Source: Rhyacophila brunnea (taxonomy: Eukaryota > Arthropoda > Insecta > Trichoptera > Rhyacophilidae). From it: a DNA stretch of 64,000 nt. This document shows, piece after piece, positions 29,832-42,726 of this stretch. The DNA lies in the NCBI GenBank assembly GCA_022495005.1, contig JAGYXB010001010.1:1612001-1676000 (forward strand). The letters run 5' to 3'. The notes beneath the pieces are model-generated. The model was not told the DNA's origin. It saw only the letters and a program-made list of their open reading frames with translations, and made no database searches. Position 1 is the first letter of the stretch. Each line of letters begins with the position of its first letter. Position numbers and translations under genes: made by a program.

Positions 29832-31770
29832 GGTCGAAAAATAAAATTAATAAAATATCGATATATTTCCGATTTATAGTTACGATAAAATTGTATGCAT
29901 TTTTTTTTATTTAACAATGGGTTCTAAGTCAAAACATATTTTGATAATTTTATGAAGATATAACTTCCATAATAATTCTCACTTATATACCTGTGTATTA
30001 TTGCAGTAATACTGTCAGCAAAATTTAGATTTTTCCCTTTAGATTTTAAATATTTTTTCTATTATGTCAGTAATAAATTATCAAGTTAAATAATCAATAT
30101 TTGCGATGAATTAGCGTTAATTATTGAAATCAAATATATTATATTACATTGTAAAAGATTAATATATCGCTGAAATCCATTTTACTCCTTATTTACTCAG
30201 ATACAGGTCTTTAGCGCAATGTATGACCGTCTTTCAGATATCGTGGAGTGTGTCCAGAAGAAATTTCTTCCACAACTTAATTTCAATGTACCTATATAAC
30301 TATATTATTTATTTCAATAATTTCAGTCAACAGAGTATTATCTGACTAGCTCTAGCTTCAAGACATACTAGCTGTTCATTCTCTTGAAACTCGTAGGTTA
30401 TTTCCACTCTTAAAGCATTTTTTCTATACTCTCACGTGGTGTTTCCAATTCTTTTATTCTGGAAAATTTGAATTTATATGCACCCGTCCATAGACTATAG
30501 ATACATCTAGACGCCACCCGTTGCATTGCTAAATGAAGCCGCGTGCCGTGCGTTTGGTTTGTGGGCGAGCGAACGCATTCGTCTCCAAATGTTCGAGACC
30601 ATAGCCCATTTGTCTAGTGCGAGCACTTTGGGCGAGACCATAGCCCATTTCGCTAGTGCTTGCCCAAAGTGCTCGTACTAGATGCTCAGAATTAAAATAT
30701 AATCTGCTATTGTTTTACGTTATATAGTATTTATAAGCGGTCAAAATGCAACCATAAGGTAAAGATATCCATAATTTAAGTTATTTTAAAGAAACACTAG
30801 GTCACTTGATATAAAAATATATAATACTATACAAATAAATTATCACGAACATGTATCAACTTACCTATGAAACGTAATACCATCTTCTTGCTTATCAGTA
30901 TGGCCACCATATTTTAATACAACACACATAACCATCTATTCTACTTAATTAACTAAAAATATTTACCACTGACTTGTGTTTAACACAAAAAATAGCAATT
31001 TTAGCAACACGGTTATCGACGCTTAGTTATGCAATAAACTAAGATTTGCCGGCTACATCGTAGCACACCATCTCCTAGATCTGTAAACCTTTTATCTTAC
31101 TCTAGCGCGTGTCGCAGAGATTATAAGTGTACCGAATACTTTTTCACTCGCACTTATGCATCGTTTTTGTTCAGGCCTTGCACCCGTCAAATACATGCGT
31201 CGTCGCAGTCATAACCTCTTTTGAATAAAAACTGTTTCCTCGTGTCAAACTTATCAGGCACCAATAGCGAGGGCATGAGGCTAGTCAATGCACTTCCTAG
31301 AGATAAATACATTTTTAGTAATGTGCTATGTAGTCTGTTATTTTAAATCCTACTTATAGTTTATATTACCCCTTTCTTGAATTATTTTTGTTCAATTATT
31401 ATTCATTGTTATTTTTTATTTTAGTTTTTTGCTTTAAGATTATTTTTTGAATTGTTTTTTACTAACTTGGTAATAACTATTCTTTTCATTCTAAATGTCA
31501 TGTTGTAAACGACTCGCATTAATAATTTGCTATGTACTAACACCGCCAAAAAGGTGTCATCTCTTAAAGTTCACATTTCGTGGAACCCTAAAGAGGTCGG
31601 ATTCATTATTTGTAGTATAGTGTAGCGGATGTACTCATCATCTGGCTACTGATGATTTTATTTAGATAATATTATACTCGGATTTGGTAGCATTTGTATT
31701 AAAAAATATCCTCGAATACAATAATTTTGGTTCGATATTTATTTCAATTTAGTTAGAATCTTTCTTTATT
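29832..31770. other. Intergenic spacer between C and D
   Basis: Mostly AT-rich with nothing recognised. At 30585-30685 the words GAGACCATAGCCCATTT are repeated, and CGAGCACTTTGGGC pairs with GCCCAAAGTGCTCG, making a small hairpin of unknown origin. A less AT-rich patch at 31000-31320 has no recognisable coding potential. Confidence 0.4.
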
Positions 31771-31828
31771 TATATGTGTAAACATATTTTTTCAAGTATA
31801 TATTACTCATATCATAATTAGCAAATAA

Positions 31829-34800
31829 CTATACTCCGGTATTCTGCTTAATCCATGTCCTGACCGCTCCCACGTCACAGAATACTGTTGGCAAGTTGGC
31901 GCGGGCACATCCTCTTGCAAAGGAGACAATTCCCACTTGCCGTCCATTTAAGAGAACTAAAGGTCCACCAGAATCACCCTGTAAGTCAATTTATCTCATT
32001 AACAATATTTCAATGCAGGTTAATTAAAGATAATATTTCTCTGCAGCGATGCTACAAAAACAATCTGAGATAGCAAGAAGTACAAGACGATTTCATTTTG
32101 CTCCATAATAATTTTAAAAATAAATTATTCTAGTTAAAACTAAGTATATAGTCTTGAGGCATCGGCTATGTTCGTAAATTTTCGGTATCATCAGGCGGGA
32201 GGTGGAGGAGGTAAGCGGGGCGCAAAGAAATGACTTGCTCTTACTATAACGTGAAGGATATTAACGCAATAAATGATTTGATAAAATTGCCGTTTGGTGG
32301 TGTTAATCCGGGTACTCATTAGCGAGCCGTCATTGGAACCGTTTCAGATACTGTAACCAATTCTAGGTTATTTATTCTATTATTTATTTTGCTCGCAAAC
32401 TAATTATTTGGCGTCCATACTGATTACTGTATCTGGAACGGGCACAGCTACGGCTCGCTAATGAGTACCCGGCATTAGAAGTATTGTGTTGTCATCAGGT
32501 TTATATAAGTAAGCAGGTAAATAGTTATTAGTGTTTATTGTAATGATTTTAGAATGTTATACTTTAAATATTTTAACGAATTATTTAATGATTTACATAC
32601 TACTATATACTTAATTATTGTATATTATTTTCATAATAAAACAATATTTAATTATATTAAGACGTCTACATATATGTTTTTTATTGTTTCTATTATTGGT
32701 GTATTTTTGTGTGTTTCTACTTTAAAAATCACAAAAGAATTTTTATTTCATACCGTTGTATGTCATATATAATTCTGTGGCTATTTGGCAGAAGCAGATA
32801 TGTCGATTTTTGGTGTTTTGAGGTTTAAATGCAGATTTGTTCTTCTATGTCTATATTTTTATTTGCCAAAATCAGATATGGCTTATCTCTTCTACTGACT
32901 TCATAATCAACGAAACAAGTTTCAGATATGTTTAAAATTAAGCAAGTCATATTTGCCAAAGCAAGATATGGTACCATATCTGCTTCTGGCAAAATAATAA
33001 GTATTGAATATAATCAATGTATTCTATTTGCCAAAACAAGATATGGCTGCTATTTTGGTAGTTACTGTTTTTTGTAGGAACAGTTTTTTTATTATAATGT
33101 CTTATAATAACTGAAATTTACAACTCTGATATTCTATCCTCAATGTGGCGCAGCGAAAATGCAGTACTAGATGAGCAAGCACGCACGCTAACACGTCTTA
33201 ACATCGTTTTTGATTTGCAACAATGCCTGCCAACGCCTTCCCTGAATACCAACATAGTGTACTATAAAAGGCAACTGTGGACTTATAATTTTACAATTAG
33301 AGATTGTAAAACAGATACCGCAAGCTGTTACGTGTGGCATGAAGGGATTGCTGGTCAGGGATCTGATCAAATAGCATCGTGCTTCGTACAGCATTTGCAG
33401 AATCTTCCAGAAACAGTAACTAATATAGTAGCCTATTCAGACTCCTGTCCAGGGCAAAACAAAAACATAAACTTTTCTTCAGCATTGTCTTATTTTGTCA
33501 GTGAATCTGAACACGTGCATTTTATAGACCATGCCCGCATAGAAAAAGCTAAAAAATCTATTGAACTTAACATTAACATCCCACTAGACTGGTACCAATT
33601 TGGACGAACTGTACGAGGCAAACATCCGTTTAATGTGGTGGAAATGTCAGCAGAAAATTTTCTCTCTTATTCAGACTTACTGAAAACCACTTTCATTAAG
33701 AAGTTAAAGTGTATTGAAGGGCAACCAATCAATTGGCACAGTATAAAGTGGCTACGGTATGAAAAACAAGTCGGTGATATAAAATTCAAATACTCTCTAA
33801 ATGATGAGGAGCCCTTCAGAACAATGCAGTTATTAAGGAATTCCAGAGGCCGTCCACATATTCCTATAATACCGAGGACTCATATGGCACCTGCCCCAAT
33901 AAATCCTCAAAAAAGAAGGACTTACTGAGCATGATGTATTTGATAGATCCCGTATATCATACTTTCTATAATTTACATGAAACGCAACCTTCTGTACCCA
34001 ATTATGGTGATGCTGAAACCAGCGAAGACGATTAAAACCTGGATGTTATTTTTAAGCTACCTGTAACTTTAAAATAATAATATGCCTAACCTAGATATGT
34101 GTGAGATATGGTACATTATTTTTAATATTGAATTTGCCAAAACCTGATATGTCCTTTAAAGTGATTTTTAAGAAAAACTGTACTATTTAAATACAAATGC
34201 TTATACGTAATTAAAACTCAGTTCATGTCTTCATAATATTTCATTAACTTTCTTTCATAATTAAATACATAGGATTTATCACAAGACACACAACATTCAA
34301 ATTGCTCCCCTGAAAAGTAGGTGAAATGGTCATATCTGCTTCTGCCAAATAGCCACAGAATTGTATTATTTCAACTAACAAAAAACGTTTATTACAAGTA
34401 TCTACCCAAATTTAATAGGAAATGTAATGCAATTTATAAAAAAGGGTTTTTAAAATAAATGCAATTTTGCAAAATTTCCAGAATAGGTTTTGGGATTGGA
34501 CGACTATTTTTTTATTTTTCCACGCAAACTTTCAGAACACATGATTGAAGCTTCAATAGTATTTGGACAAGCTTTAACCTATTTTTTCTAGACGCCTTTT
34601 CAATGCCTCGCATTTACAATCGATGTTGGACTTTGGCACGCAAACTAATCCACTTGATGCTAACTAAAAAAAAATTTGCTCTAGCCTATTATAATAAGCT
34701 TTGTATAACATGTTGCATACAAACCTGGCATGATCCTTTACCACCTTTTCCAAATCCAGCACACAGCATTCGCGGTGTGATAGTTCTCTTGTAGTCTGAA

Positions 34801-36096
34801 GTACATTTAGCTCTATCTACTATAGGAATTGTGACATCGCGTAAAGTGGTTGTAATTTGACCATTTTCCTTAAAATATAAAAACAAATATTTTTTAACTA
34901 TTGTTTTTGTTTCTAGTATTACGAGATATCAAAAAGAATTTTATACTGATTTTGATTGAATTTTTTTCACACGCGTCGGCTGAAAAGTTTTCAGTGATAA
35001 AAATTGTACCTATATCACGAATCACTTCATTATTATTATCGATAATATTGTGAGTCTTTTCAAATCTACTGTCAAAATTTGACATCACTATGAATTTTTG
35101 CCCCCAGGCAGCTCCTTTACTCAGTCGTTCCAGCGCACCGACGCTCTTCTTCTGCTTCGCCTTTCCTGGAGACTACCCAATACAACCAGTCTCTCCAGGT
35201 TATCTGGTCCACGTCGAACAATATAATGCAAAAAAACTGCATAATGCGTCTTAAACATATTGTTGAGAGCCGTTCCTTTATGTCTTTGGATGCTTGACTA
35301 TTCCGTCCTGTGCTCTATTCAAGAAATACGAAATATGCGGAACCAATACCACATTTGAAAGACATTAATTATTTCCTTCCATTCTCTTGTTCCCAGGATA
35401 CATGACTTGGCACCATTCAAAAATTTGGAGAGCACTAATGTTTGCACAAGCATATTTTTTGTGGCAATTGAAATTCCCCGATCCTTCCATATAGTGGTAA
35501 GACGCATCATCGCATTTTTTCGCAATCTGTGTGTGCCTTCTTATTTTTGCTTTACATTCACCTTTTCCACTAATAATTGATCCCAGATACACAAACTCGT
35601 CCACTGTGTTATGGCAACTTTGTGCTTAATGAAATAAAAATTGATTCCAATTGAACGAAGAAACAGAATTATTATAGTATTAAGTAAACATATTATATAG
35701 AACTAGAAACTAATATGCAATATAAATATGTAGGTAAATTAATATATAATTTTATTTTTACCTGTAGTTTACCCCATCCAGAGACAACTGCATTCGTTCC
35801 TTTTGCCACATTTGATCCTGCGGCAGCCAAAGGAACAATTTTCACAGTTTTACTATTAAGAACAATATCTTTTGGAGCGTATATGACAGCTACATCGTAA
35901 TCCAATGTTTTTTCATTATAATTTGGATGGATTTTGAAAATCTCTGTGACGTAAGTTGTCCCTCCGCTATTGCGGACTGTACTTCCCGTACGAATAGTAA
36001 CGGATTTTGCGCTGAAAAAAATAAGTTTAAAAATGATAAATTAAAATGACTGTTCTTATGAGTTAAATAAATTTGAGCTTATGTTAGCAAAGACAG

Positions 36097-36128
<32 letters not shown>

Positions 36129-38240
36129 CGATAATGTCCGATCCTAATAGGTTCATTTGAGCCTCCACAGAGTGGAGGTTTGTATTAACAGATTTTGTTT
36201 TTTTAGAAATGGATGTCAGCCACTTGCTCAACCTATTAGGTCTATACTGTGACTCATGCACAAATTGAAAAACAATATGTGTACTTGCCAGACCCAGGAT
36301 TCGAACCAGAGACCCACGATTCTATAGGCCGACGCTTAAGCCGCGCGACCATCGTGGGACAGCTATATACTCGTATACAAAAAATTCTTGATTCATAGAC
36401 AAAAAAAAATGTAAGCCAACGTTTCTGAGCAAAAATACAGCAAAAACCTAGACTATACTATGTTTTTATTTGTAAATCAATATGCATTTTATTGTGTTAA
36501 TTCTTTGAAAATTCTACCATATTTGCAAAAGTGCATTACAAATTATGATTATGTGTATTTATACTAAAACTAATGATTGACTATTTTCATAGTTAACAGG
36601 CAAAGTTAACAACTTGTTTGTTTTTTTAGGTATGATAATTATAATGAAAAAAAAGTATCCGATGGTAGAAAATATTAAAACTTACTACACTAAGCAATGA
36701 GCGGCTGTAAGTATCCATCGTTTGCTGATAATAGACCCCCCGCAAAAGCTGCCCCCTGTTGCATTTTTTATTTGAAGAGCGACTTGATAAGGGTGCTTAT
36801 TGATTGTGGTCTCTTGTCCACCTACAATTTTTTCTATCTCATTGTTATTCACGCTTTCTTTTCGCTCAGCTCGTGGATGTCCTTATAATAATAAAAAAAA
36901 CAGAAAAATAAAATAAAGCAAATTATCTTACCTTAATTCAAAACTAACCATATACCAATAAATCAGGACGTAAAAAATGAGAAAACTTAGTTCGTCAAAC
37001 CAATAGTGTAATTACGATTTCAGAATAAATTATGATTTGTATTATTAATCTACTTTAGGGTGAATACTGAGTCACCTAGCGGAAATTATGAAGCTTACAT
37101 TTTTAAGACAACTTATTGATTACTTAAATTTTAAAGTATTTTTTTTTCATCAATACGTCGGATCTTAAAACTATAAAAAAGGAAATTAAGAACAGATTTT
37201 GATAATATAATATTAGTATGGTCACACTTATAATTATAGGTATATAATACAACAATATAATATGTCAAAATTTAAAGGTCATCGCGATCCTCAGCCATGA
37301 GAGAACGACCAAGTGGAAGAAGAAGACAAACATATAAAGATATACACAACATATTTTTTAGAAAAATCGATATTTTTTAAAGAACTATTATTATAAAATA
37401 GATTATTCAAAAATATTTTTGTCACATTAGAAAAACTTAATGAACTGAAATATTATTATTAAAAATAATCCTAACGTATTATTATTTGATAATAAAATAG
37501 GATCTTATAACGAATTTTTACTTTATAATATTTTTTTGATAAATTGTAAGTTTATCTTTGACTTAAAAAAAGTATTGATTGTTTATTTATAAGTTGTCTC
37601 AAAAAGTTCATTTTCCTTAGAACTCGTCTTGAAGGCCAGGACTTTTTTCAAGTAAATAAATAAGATTTTTGTCGCTAGATTTCAAAATCAGCCAATTCCA
37701 TAATGGATGAATAGGAAAAAAATAGCTTTTTTGTTTTTTCAAGTACACAGTCACAAGGGTGAAAGTTTATATTATTTCGAGTATAATTTATTTAAAATTT
37801 ATAAGCTCCACATTTTGATGATGCAGAAATGTTAGAAAGCAGTTAGTAGTTATTCAGCAATTCACAAAAAGTCAAAAATACCTAAAGGTGGACTAAGCTG
37901 ATTTTGAAATCTAGCGACACATTTTTAATATTGATGCATTTATATTATTATATATTATCAATTCATCCAAAACACCGCAGCCTTTTGATATTTTTTTACA
38001 ATGTAAATGTAGCCTTATTTTGATTCAATTACTTATATTAAAATAATTTTATTGTCTAACATTTACGAAAACAAGATTTGAAAAAAAATAATGATCTAAT
38101 AGTTATACTAATTATTATTGTTCCATTTAGTAAAATAACATACACGATGTATTATTATATTGTATGGAATACAAAAAATACAATTTATATTTACCATAAG
38201 CGCAACTCAAGAAGACAAAGACTACCAACAGACGAAACAT
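31829..38240 (-). CDS. Serine protease D with elastase-like pocket
   Basis: Secreted S1A protease of 261 residues. Exons are 38195-38240 ([16 protein letters not shown]), 36686-36881, 35762-36011, 34725-34868 and 31829-31978. Activation IEK/IVGG. The triad is intact: TAAHC, DYDVAV, GDSGGP. The pocket is changed: exon 4 ends KGSCQ, so residue 189 is Gly instead of Asp; VSFARG makes residue 216 Ala; LPTVF makes 226 Thr and 228 Phe. Ser/Gly189 with a bulkier 216 and Thr226 is the arrangement of pancreatic elastases, so small aliphatic P1 residues are predicted. Trypsin activity is not expected. Exon 4 is one codon triplet set (9 nt) shorter than in A. Introns carry a DNA transposon, two MITEs, a LINE and a SINE. 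The gene looks intact. Confidence 0.87.
32308..32472. mobile_element. Short palindromic MITE
   Basis: 165 bp with 23-bp terminal inverted repeats beginning CCGGGTACTCATTAGCGAGC. The inner sequence is also imperfectly palindromic (GGAACCGTTTCAGATACTGT against the complement of ACTGTATCTGGAACGG). Noncoding, in intron 4 of gene D. Confidence 0.75.
32775..34358 (+). mobile_element. DNA transposon with 28-bp inverted repeats and a transposase ORF
   Basis: The termini CTGTGGCTATTTGGCAGAAG and the exact complement at 34331-34358 form 28-bp perfect inverted repeats flanked by AATT, a 4-bp target duplication (or part of the repeat, since AATT is palindromic). Subterminal copies of TTTGCCAAAACAAGATATGG recur at about 32870, 32950, 33030 and 34133. 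The length is 1.58 kb. A 4-bp duplication and the transposase motif suggest a Sola-type element, but that assignment is tentative. It sits in intron 4 of gene D, in the antisense orientation. Confidence 0.8.
33143..33928 (+). CDS. Transposase-like protein, truncated
   Basis: A 261-codon frame on the plus strand. It contains [14 protein letters not shown], an Asp-containing motif seen in a family of insect transposon proteins, then [10 protein letters not shown], and [10 protein letters not shown] near the C-terminus. The N-terminus looks missing compared with what a full transposase would need, and no zinc-binding or helix-turn-helix region is visible upstream. At about 33915 an A-run shifts the frame: the reading continues in the next frame as [16 protein letters not shown] for about 40 more residues to a TAA at 34033-34035. 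It is therefore probably inactive. The family name is not certain. Confidence 0.65.
   Translation: MWRSENAVLDEQARTLTRLNIVFDLQQCLPTPSLNTNIVYYKRQLWTYNFTIRDCKTDTASCYVWHEGIAGQGSDQIASCFVQHLQNLPETVTNIVAYSDSCPGQNKNINFSSALSYFVSESEHVHFIDHARIEKAKKSIELNINIPLDWYQFGRTVRGKHPFNVVEMSAENFLSYSDLLKTTFIKKLKCIEGQPINWHSIKWLRYEKQVGDIKFKYSLNDEEPFRTMQLLRNSRGRPHIPIIPRTHMAPAPINPQKRRTY
35095..35605 (-). mobile_element. LINE C-terminal fragment
   Basis: The minus strand encodes [19 protein letters not shown] and, in another frame, [20 protein letters not shown] and EMWYW-like [13 protein letters not shown]. This is the typical sequence following the reverse transcriptase domain of a non-LTR element. Frames are broken. 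It lies in intron 3 of gene D and is related to the fragment at 3190-3960. Confidence 0.7.
36127..36360 (-). mobile_element. tRNA-derived SINE (family 1)
   Basis: Full-length copy on the minus strand: tRNA-like head with CGCGCGGCTTAAGCGTCGG and B box GGTTCGAATCC, then CTGGCAAGTACACAT and a body ending near GGATCGGACAT. It is preceded on the plus strand by an (AT)n tract at 36100-36126. In intron 2 of gene D. Confidence 0.8.
37670..37919. mobile_element. MITE with TGTCGCTAGATTTCAAAATC ends, copy 1
   Basis: 250 bp with about 30-bp inverted repeats. It is nearly the same as 60584-60829 (shared CAGTCACAAGGGTGAAAG, TTATATTATTTCGAGTATA, AAAAATACCTAAAGGTGG). Flanked by ATTTT words, a probable target duplication. 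In intron 1 of gene D. Confidence 0.8.
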
Positions 38241-38430
38241 TGTAAAGGCTTATTCTAAGAATATTACAAAAAGTATACAATTTAAATACGAGTACTCGTA
38301 GTCATATCCAGAGACTGGAAATCTAGAAATTACAATACAATTATTGACAACTAATACTTAAACGGACTGTTTCGTATTTAAAATGTATAAAATTATAGCT
38401 ATTAACGTGATAACAATAAATAGGCTGATG
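38241..38430 (-). promoter_or_regulatory. Promoter of protease D
   Basis: TATTTAAA box at 38281-38288, 41 bp before the ATG, and the GATAA footprint at 38409-38413 (ACGTGATAACAATAAATAG, then GCTGATG). Confidence 0.55.
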
Positions 38431-41282
38431 TTCTGAAATGGAGATTATAATTTTGCAACCATCAGGTCCAGGGATCGACAACGTGGGAGATTATTTTTTT
38501 CAATTCTGGAAGATGCATAATATACCTACTTATTTGGATTTATCTAAAAAAAAACAAGAATAGATGGCCAAACTCACCGGCAACGTCTGGTTACATATGA
38601 CGCAAAAAAACAGACTCACACATTTATAAACTGTAATATTGCATACTGAGATCTATAAGGTCATTACTGCAAAATAACATAAAAATGACTTATGAATGCA
38701 GTTCAATAGAAAAAAAAATCTATTTTTTGATGATATAAGTATGGCATTAACTGCTACTTGGAAGTAGTGGCCTCCTGCACAATTGTGTCCATGGTTATTT
38801 TATATTTAAATTTTTAATTTAGAGCTATATAGAGGCATTATCTTACATGAAGCCTTTTTGCCTAAAAAATATTTCATCTTTGGTAAAATGTTTATTGTGC
38901 TAGACCGCCGTATTTTTCAGCAGTCTACTGCAATTAATTAAATTGTAGTTAATTAATTAACGTTCAAATTACTCAAGATCATGTTATTTGCAGTTATGAC
39001 CCTATAGATCTCAGTGTGCGATATATTTATTGAACATACATAATTTTAAAACCACTGTTGAGAAAATATATTATAACCAATAGAAAAAAATCTTTTTTGA
39101 AAAAAGTAAGACACCCTACAGGATCGAACCTGCATCTCTTGGGATTCGCGCCCATATACCACTATACTAAAGGCGCCATACTTAATTGCAACAAATTTTA
39201 ACGAATGGCTCTTAATACTATCTGAAGCGCTTTCCAAATTGAGTTACTATTGGCGATCGGCTTTTGTATTTTAAATCAAAGTAGGTATTATTTTAATTAC
39301 TAACCGACGTCACGGATAACTCCATGATTTTTTTTTGTAACTAAGTTGAGCTTACTAATAATTTTAAATTAACTATTTTTTTTATTCAAGGAATAATTCA
39401 CAAGATTTAAGAATGTGAAATATATTTACGTAAATACTATGAAAAAACATGCACTCCGCCCTTGATAGCCGAGCGATACGGTATCGATATTATAAATTGT
39501 CGTCGGTAAAATTATATTTTATTTTTCAATAAGGGGTTGGAGCCAGATTATATGCGTTGAGCAAGTGGCTAATATCCATTTCTAGTAAAAATCGTAATTG
39601 CACCTAGTAAATAATAGAATAATTGAAAATTGTAATTCTCAAGTAGTCATTTATATAGTATTTTAAATGATTGGAGATAAACATGTTTTTGAGTTTAGTA
39701 TTTATCAGTCTTAGCTTAAATCTAATTCAACTAAGGTGTATTTATTTTATATTCTATTATTTCAGTATAAAAAGTAGACCAAATTATCAAAAGGATATTT
39801 TTTAAGGAACGGTCATACTTACCTACATTTGGCAGACAAACTTTTATATATTTCGATAATTTACTATGTATTCCTAATAGTCTAAAGTCAAAAGTCTTAG
39901 ATCAGCCGTATTACAATCGTTCAAATTCACCCACTATAATATTATAACTAGTATTGTATGCCCTCCAGATATAGGAAAATATATTGAAAAACAGTGCTTA
40001 TTACATAAAAACACTTTGTAAGTATACTTAGATACTTTTGGTATAACATATTTTGAATCAGAATGCTATATTTTGACACCATGTTTCTTATAATAATACC
40101 GTAAGTGATTCTTTTTCTGTACAGATACTAATTATTATAGGTTTAAAAACAAAATTAAACTTTCAAATATTGTTAAGTGTAAAGTGACAAACTTTTCCCT
40201 GATCACATATTAAAAAATCAGCAGTTACAAAATTTTATCAATAATATGACTAGGTACCAGAAAAACTACATTCCAGCGGTCGGAAATTTGTTTTAGGTTT
40301 AGATATTTACCCGAATACACATAATTATTGACCATTCAATCAAAATACTTATAATGTCGACTTACCAACTTTTGGCACCTTAATGTCCAGAACTGGGGTG
40401 TAAAAATAATTTTGTAAAACGATGTTGGTATTTTATTAAACAATATTTAATAATTTAATGAAAAAGTATCCACGCATATGGTTGAAAAATCCAAGGTGTG
40501 TGAAGTCCGTAGGTATCTACCAGCGTTCATTACAATAAACAATTTATTTTGTAGTTTATGAAGGCCATGCTTGTTTCGGGGATTTTTACGATGGTTTTCA
40601 AATTTTTTATTTTCGACCTTTTTGCGTCTTTTTTTGTTATGTGACCGCTCATTTAAAAATCCATATTCTCTGATATAACGAGTACCGCTTATAACGAGAA
40701 AATTCAGTCGGTCCCATCTTCCTCGTAATAAACAAAGTTCGACTGTATTTAAAAACTTTCACGCTATTGCGTATGCCAATACTACTGCCCTGAGAAGAGG
40801 ATTTTTGTATAGTTATCAAAAATGTACAATTATTTGGCATATTTTTAGAATAAACAATCGACAAACTTTGTAAGAAATATATAGGCATGTGTCATTATAA
40901 TACCGTATATTTTGTCATTATGAAAATCAATATTAATCGAACTCATTAAATGATGGCAGGTAATAGCATGGCGGTACCCGACAGGCCGCAAATTTATATG
41001 AAAAATTAACACCTTTTAAACATATCTTTTTTGTATTAATATATCATAGAGACTTGTATTTCTGTAAGTATCTCACCATGATTGTGAGAGATGGCAGTAT
41101 GACGTGTATTAAATTATTGAAAATAATCGACCAGGGCTAGTAAAGTAGGTACAACGTGTATACACGCTCGTTTTGATAGATTGGTCAGTCTTTCCCGCAC
41201 GGAATTGTAAATGGATTATTTTTTTATACCAATTGACGTAAGTATTAACTAATATTAAGAAATTTTAATATTATCTTCTTCT
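38431..41282. other. Intergenic spacer between D and E
   Basis: AT-rich, without supported genes. It contains a family 2 SINE at 39030-39178 on the minus strand (B box GGTTCGATCC, TAGTATAGTGGTATATGGG) and a short tail of a family 1 SINE at 39552-39598. Confidence 0.5.
39030..39178 (-). mobile_element. tRNA-derived SINE (family 2), single copy
   Basis: Same family as the inverted pair at 26321-26687. It has a tRNA-like head (GCCTTTAGTATAGTGGTAT), a B box, GGGTGTCTTACTTTTTTC and the tail TTATGTATGTTCAATA. Despite the anticodon-loop-like middle it is a SINE, since the tail is shared with the other copies. Confidence 0.75.
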
Positions 41283-41745
41283 TATTGTGCCATCCCCCAG
41301 AGGAGGTTGGCCACCATCAAGGCGATCTTATCTTTGTCGTCTGCTACCCGGAACAGTTCAGTGGAGCTGTACTTGTACCAATCACGGAGGTTCTTAAGCT
41401 ACGAAATGCGACGCTGTCCTCTGCTACGCTTCCCATTGATATTTTCTTGAACGACAAGTTGGGGAATGCTGTATTTTTATCCTCTCATAATGTGGCCGAG
41501 GTACTGTAGTTTCCTGGTTTTAATACTACGTAGAACTTCTCGGTCCTTCCCCATTCGATTGAGAACTTCAACATTTGTCACCCGGTCAGTCCAAGGAATT
41601 TTGAGGATGCGTCTATACAGCCCACATCTCGAAAGCTTTAAGTCTCCGTGACATCTCTTGGTTTAGCCTCCATACTTCCATACCATAGGAAAGAATTGAG
41701 AGCACGTCATAACAACGTACCATACGCAGTCTCAGACCTAGGTTA
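41283..41745 (-). mobile_element. LINE 3'-end fragment with C-terminal coding remnant
   Basis: The minus strand encodes RRILKIPWTDRVTNVEVLNR, MGKDREVLRSIKTRKLQYLG and RGRRRISWLKNLRDWY, the C-terminus of a non-LTR element common in insects. A frame break near 41490 splits it. It ends at 41283 with AAGAAGAAGATA-type sequence. Intergenic. Confidence 0.75.
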
Positions 41746-42650
41746 AGATCTCAATTATTATAAGATAAATAATAATTATTTCCTTTTCATTCAATAAAAG
41801 TCATACAAATAATATGGCTTATCTGTATTATGAAGTTTATTAAATTATGTATAATATACATATTGCTTATATCTTTAATTCAACTTATTTTTGTATTATG
41901 TACATACATACGGCATATTATATGACATATTATTTTTACTATCCAAAATGGATCGCTTGCGGCTATAACACACAATAAACCTGGGTGCAGCTAGTTTCAC
42001 ATGGTATAATGCAAGAGACGTGATGATGGACATAAGAAAATGGCATTAATTCAAACTTACTTTATGCTTCAATATTAGAGCATGACAGGGTGAAGTGAGT
42101 AGGTAAATTAAAGACCAATAAAATATTTTATAAATAATTCTTATGTTTCTACTAATATCAATATTAAATTATTTATTTAATTTAGGGGGTCACCAATTGG
42201 TAGCTGTTTAGTTATTAAGTTTACGGTTATGAGATGTGGAGTTGGAATTAATTATTTAATACACATAATTACTTTTTATGTGGATGTTTATTGATTGACT
42301 TATGTGACGGGATTAAAATTTATAGATGTAAGAACTTTTGTTGTTTGGTAGGTGTGAGGATACAACATCTAATAATTATATATGTAGAAGGTTGCGTTAT
42401 GTGTGTGATATGATTAATTCGGGACACTAGTTAAAATAATACACTTCGTTGAATGTTATTAGTTTTATATTGCAGTACTTCATTTTAGATTATACACGGC
42501 ATTAAAGAATACTGTCACTTTGATATTGAAGTTTGTTATGTAAGGTTTACATTATGATTTTAATTTTACACTGAGTTGCGCGTGTATATTTTGGCTGTGC
42601 AGTTCAAAGCCAACATTGCAACTAGTTTTTGATTGTCATTTCTCGTATTT
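41746..42650. other. Intergenic; left end of the E duplication unit
   Basis: From about 42180 the sequence aligns with 55860 onward (TTATTAAGTTTAC, TTATTGATTGACTTATGTGA-like words), marking the start of the segment duplicated with gene F. Nothing coding seen. Confidence 0.45.
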
Positions 42651-42654
42651 TTAG

Positions 42655-42726
42655 TATTATTATCTATACTATGCAAATGGACATAGACAATAATACGTCG
42701 ATTGTAGAGTTGGGTTTAAACCTCTA
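42655..42726 (-). repeat. Left arm of inverted repeat around exon 5 of E
   Basis: The complement of this 72-bp stretch aligns at roughly 85% with 43531-43601. Shared: GTAGAGGTTTA, CTACAA, ATTATTATCTATG-type words. The F unit has only the right-hand counterpart (about 57030-57098). Confidence 0.65.

Noticed and set aside
36100..36126. TATA box or promoter in the (AT)n tract
   Set aside because: It is a microsatellite beside a SINE inside an intron, with no gene start nearby.
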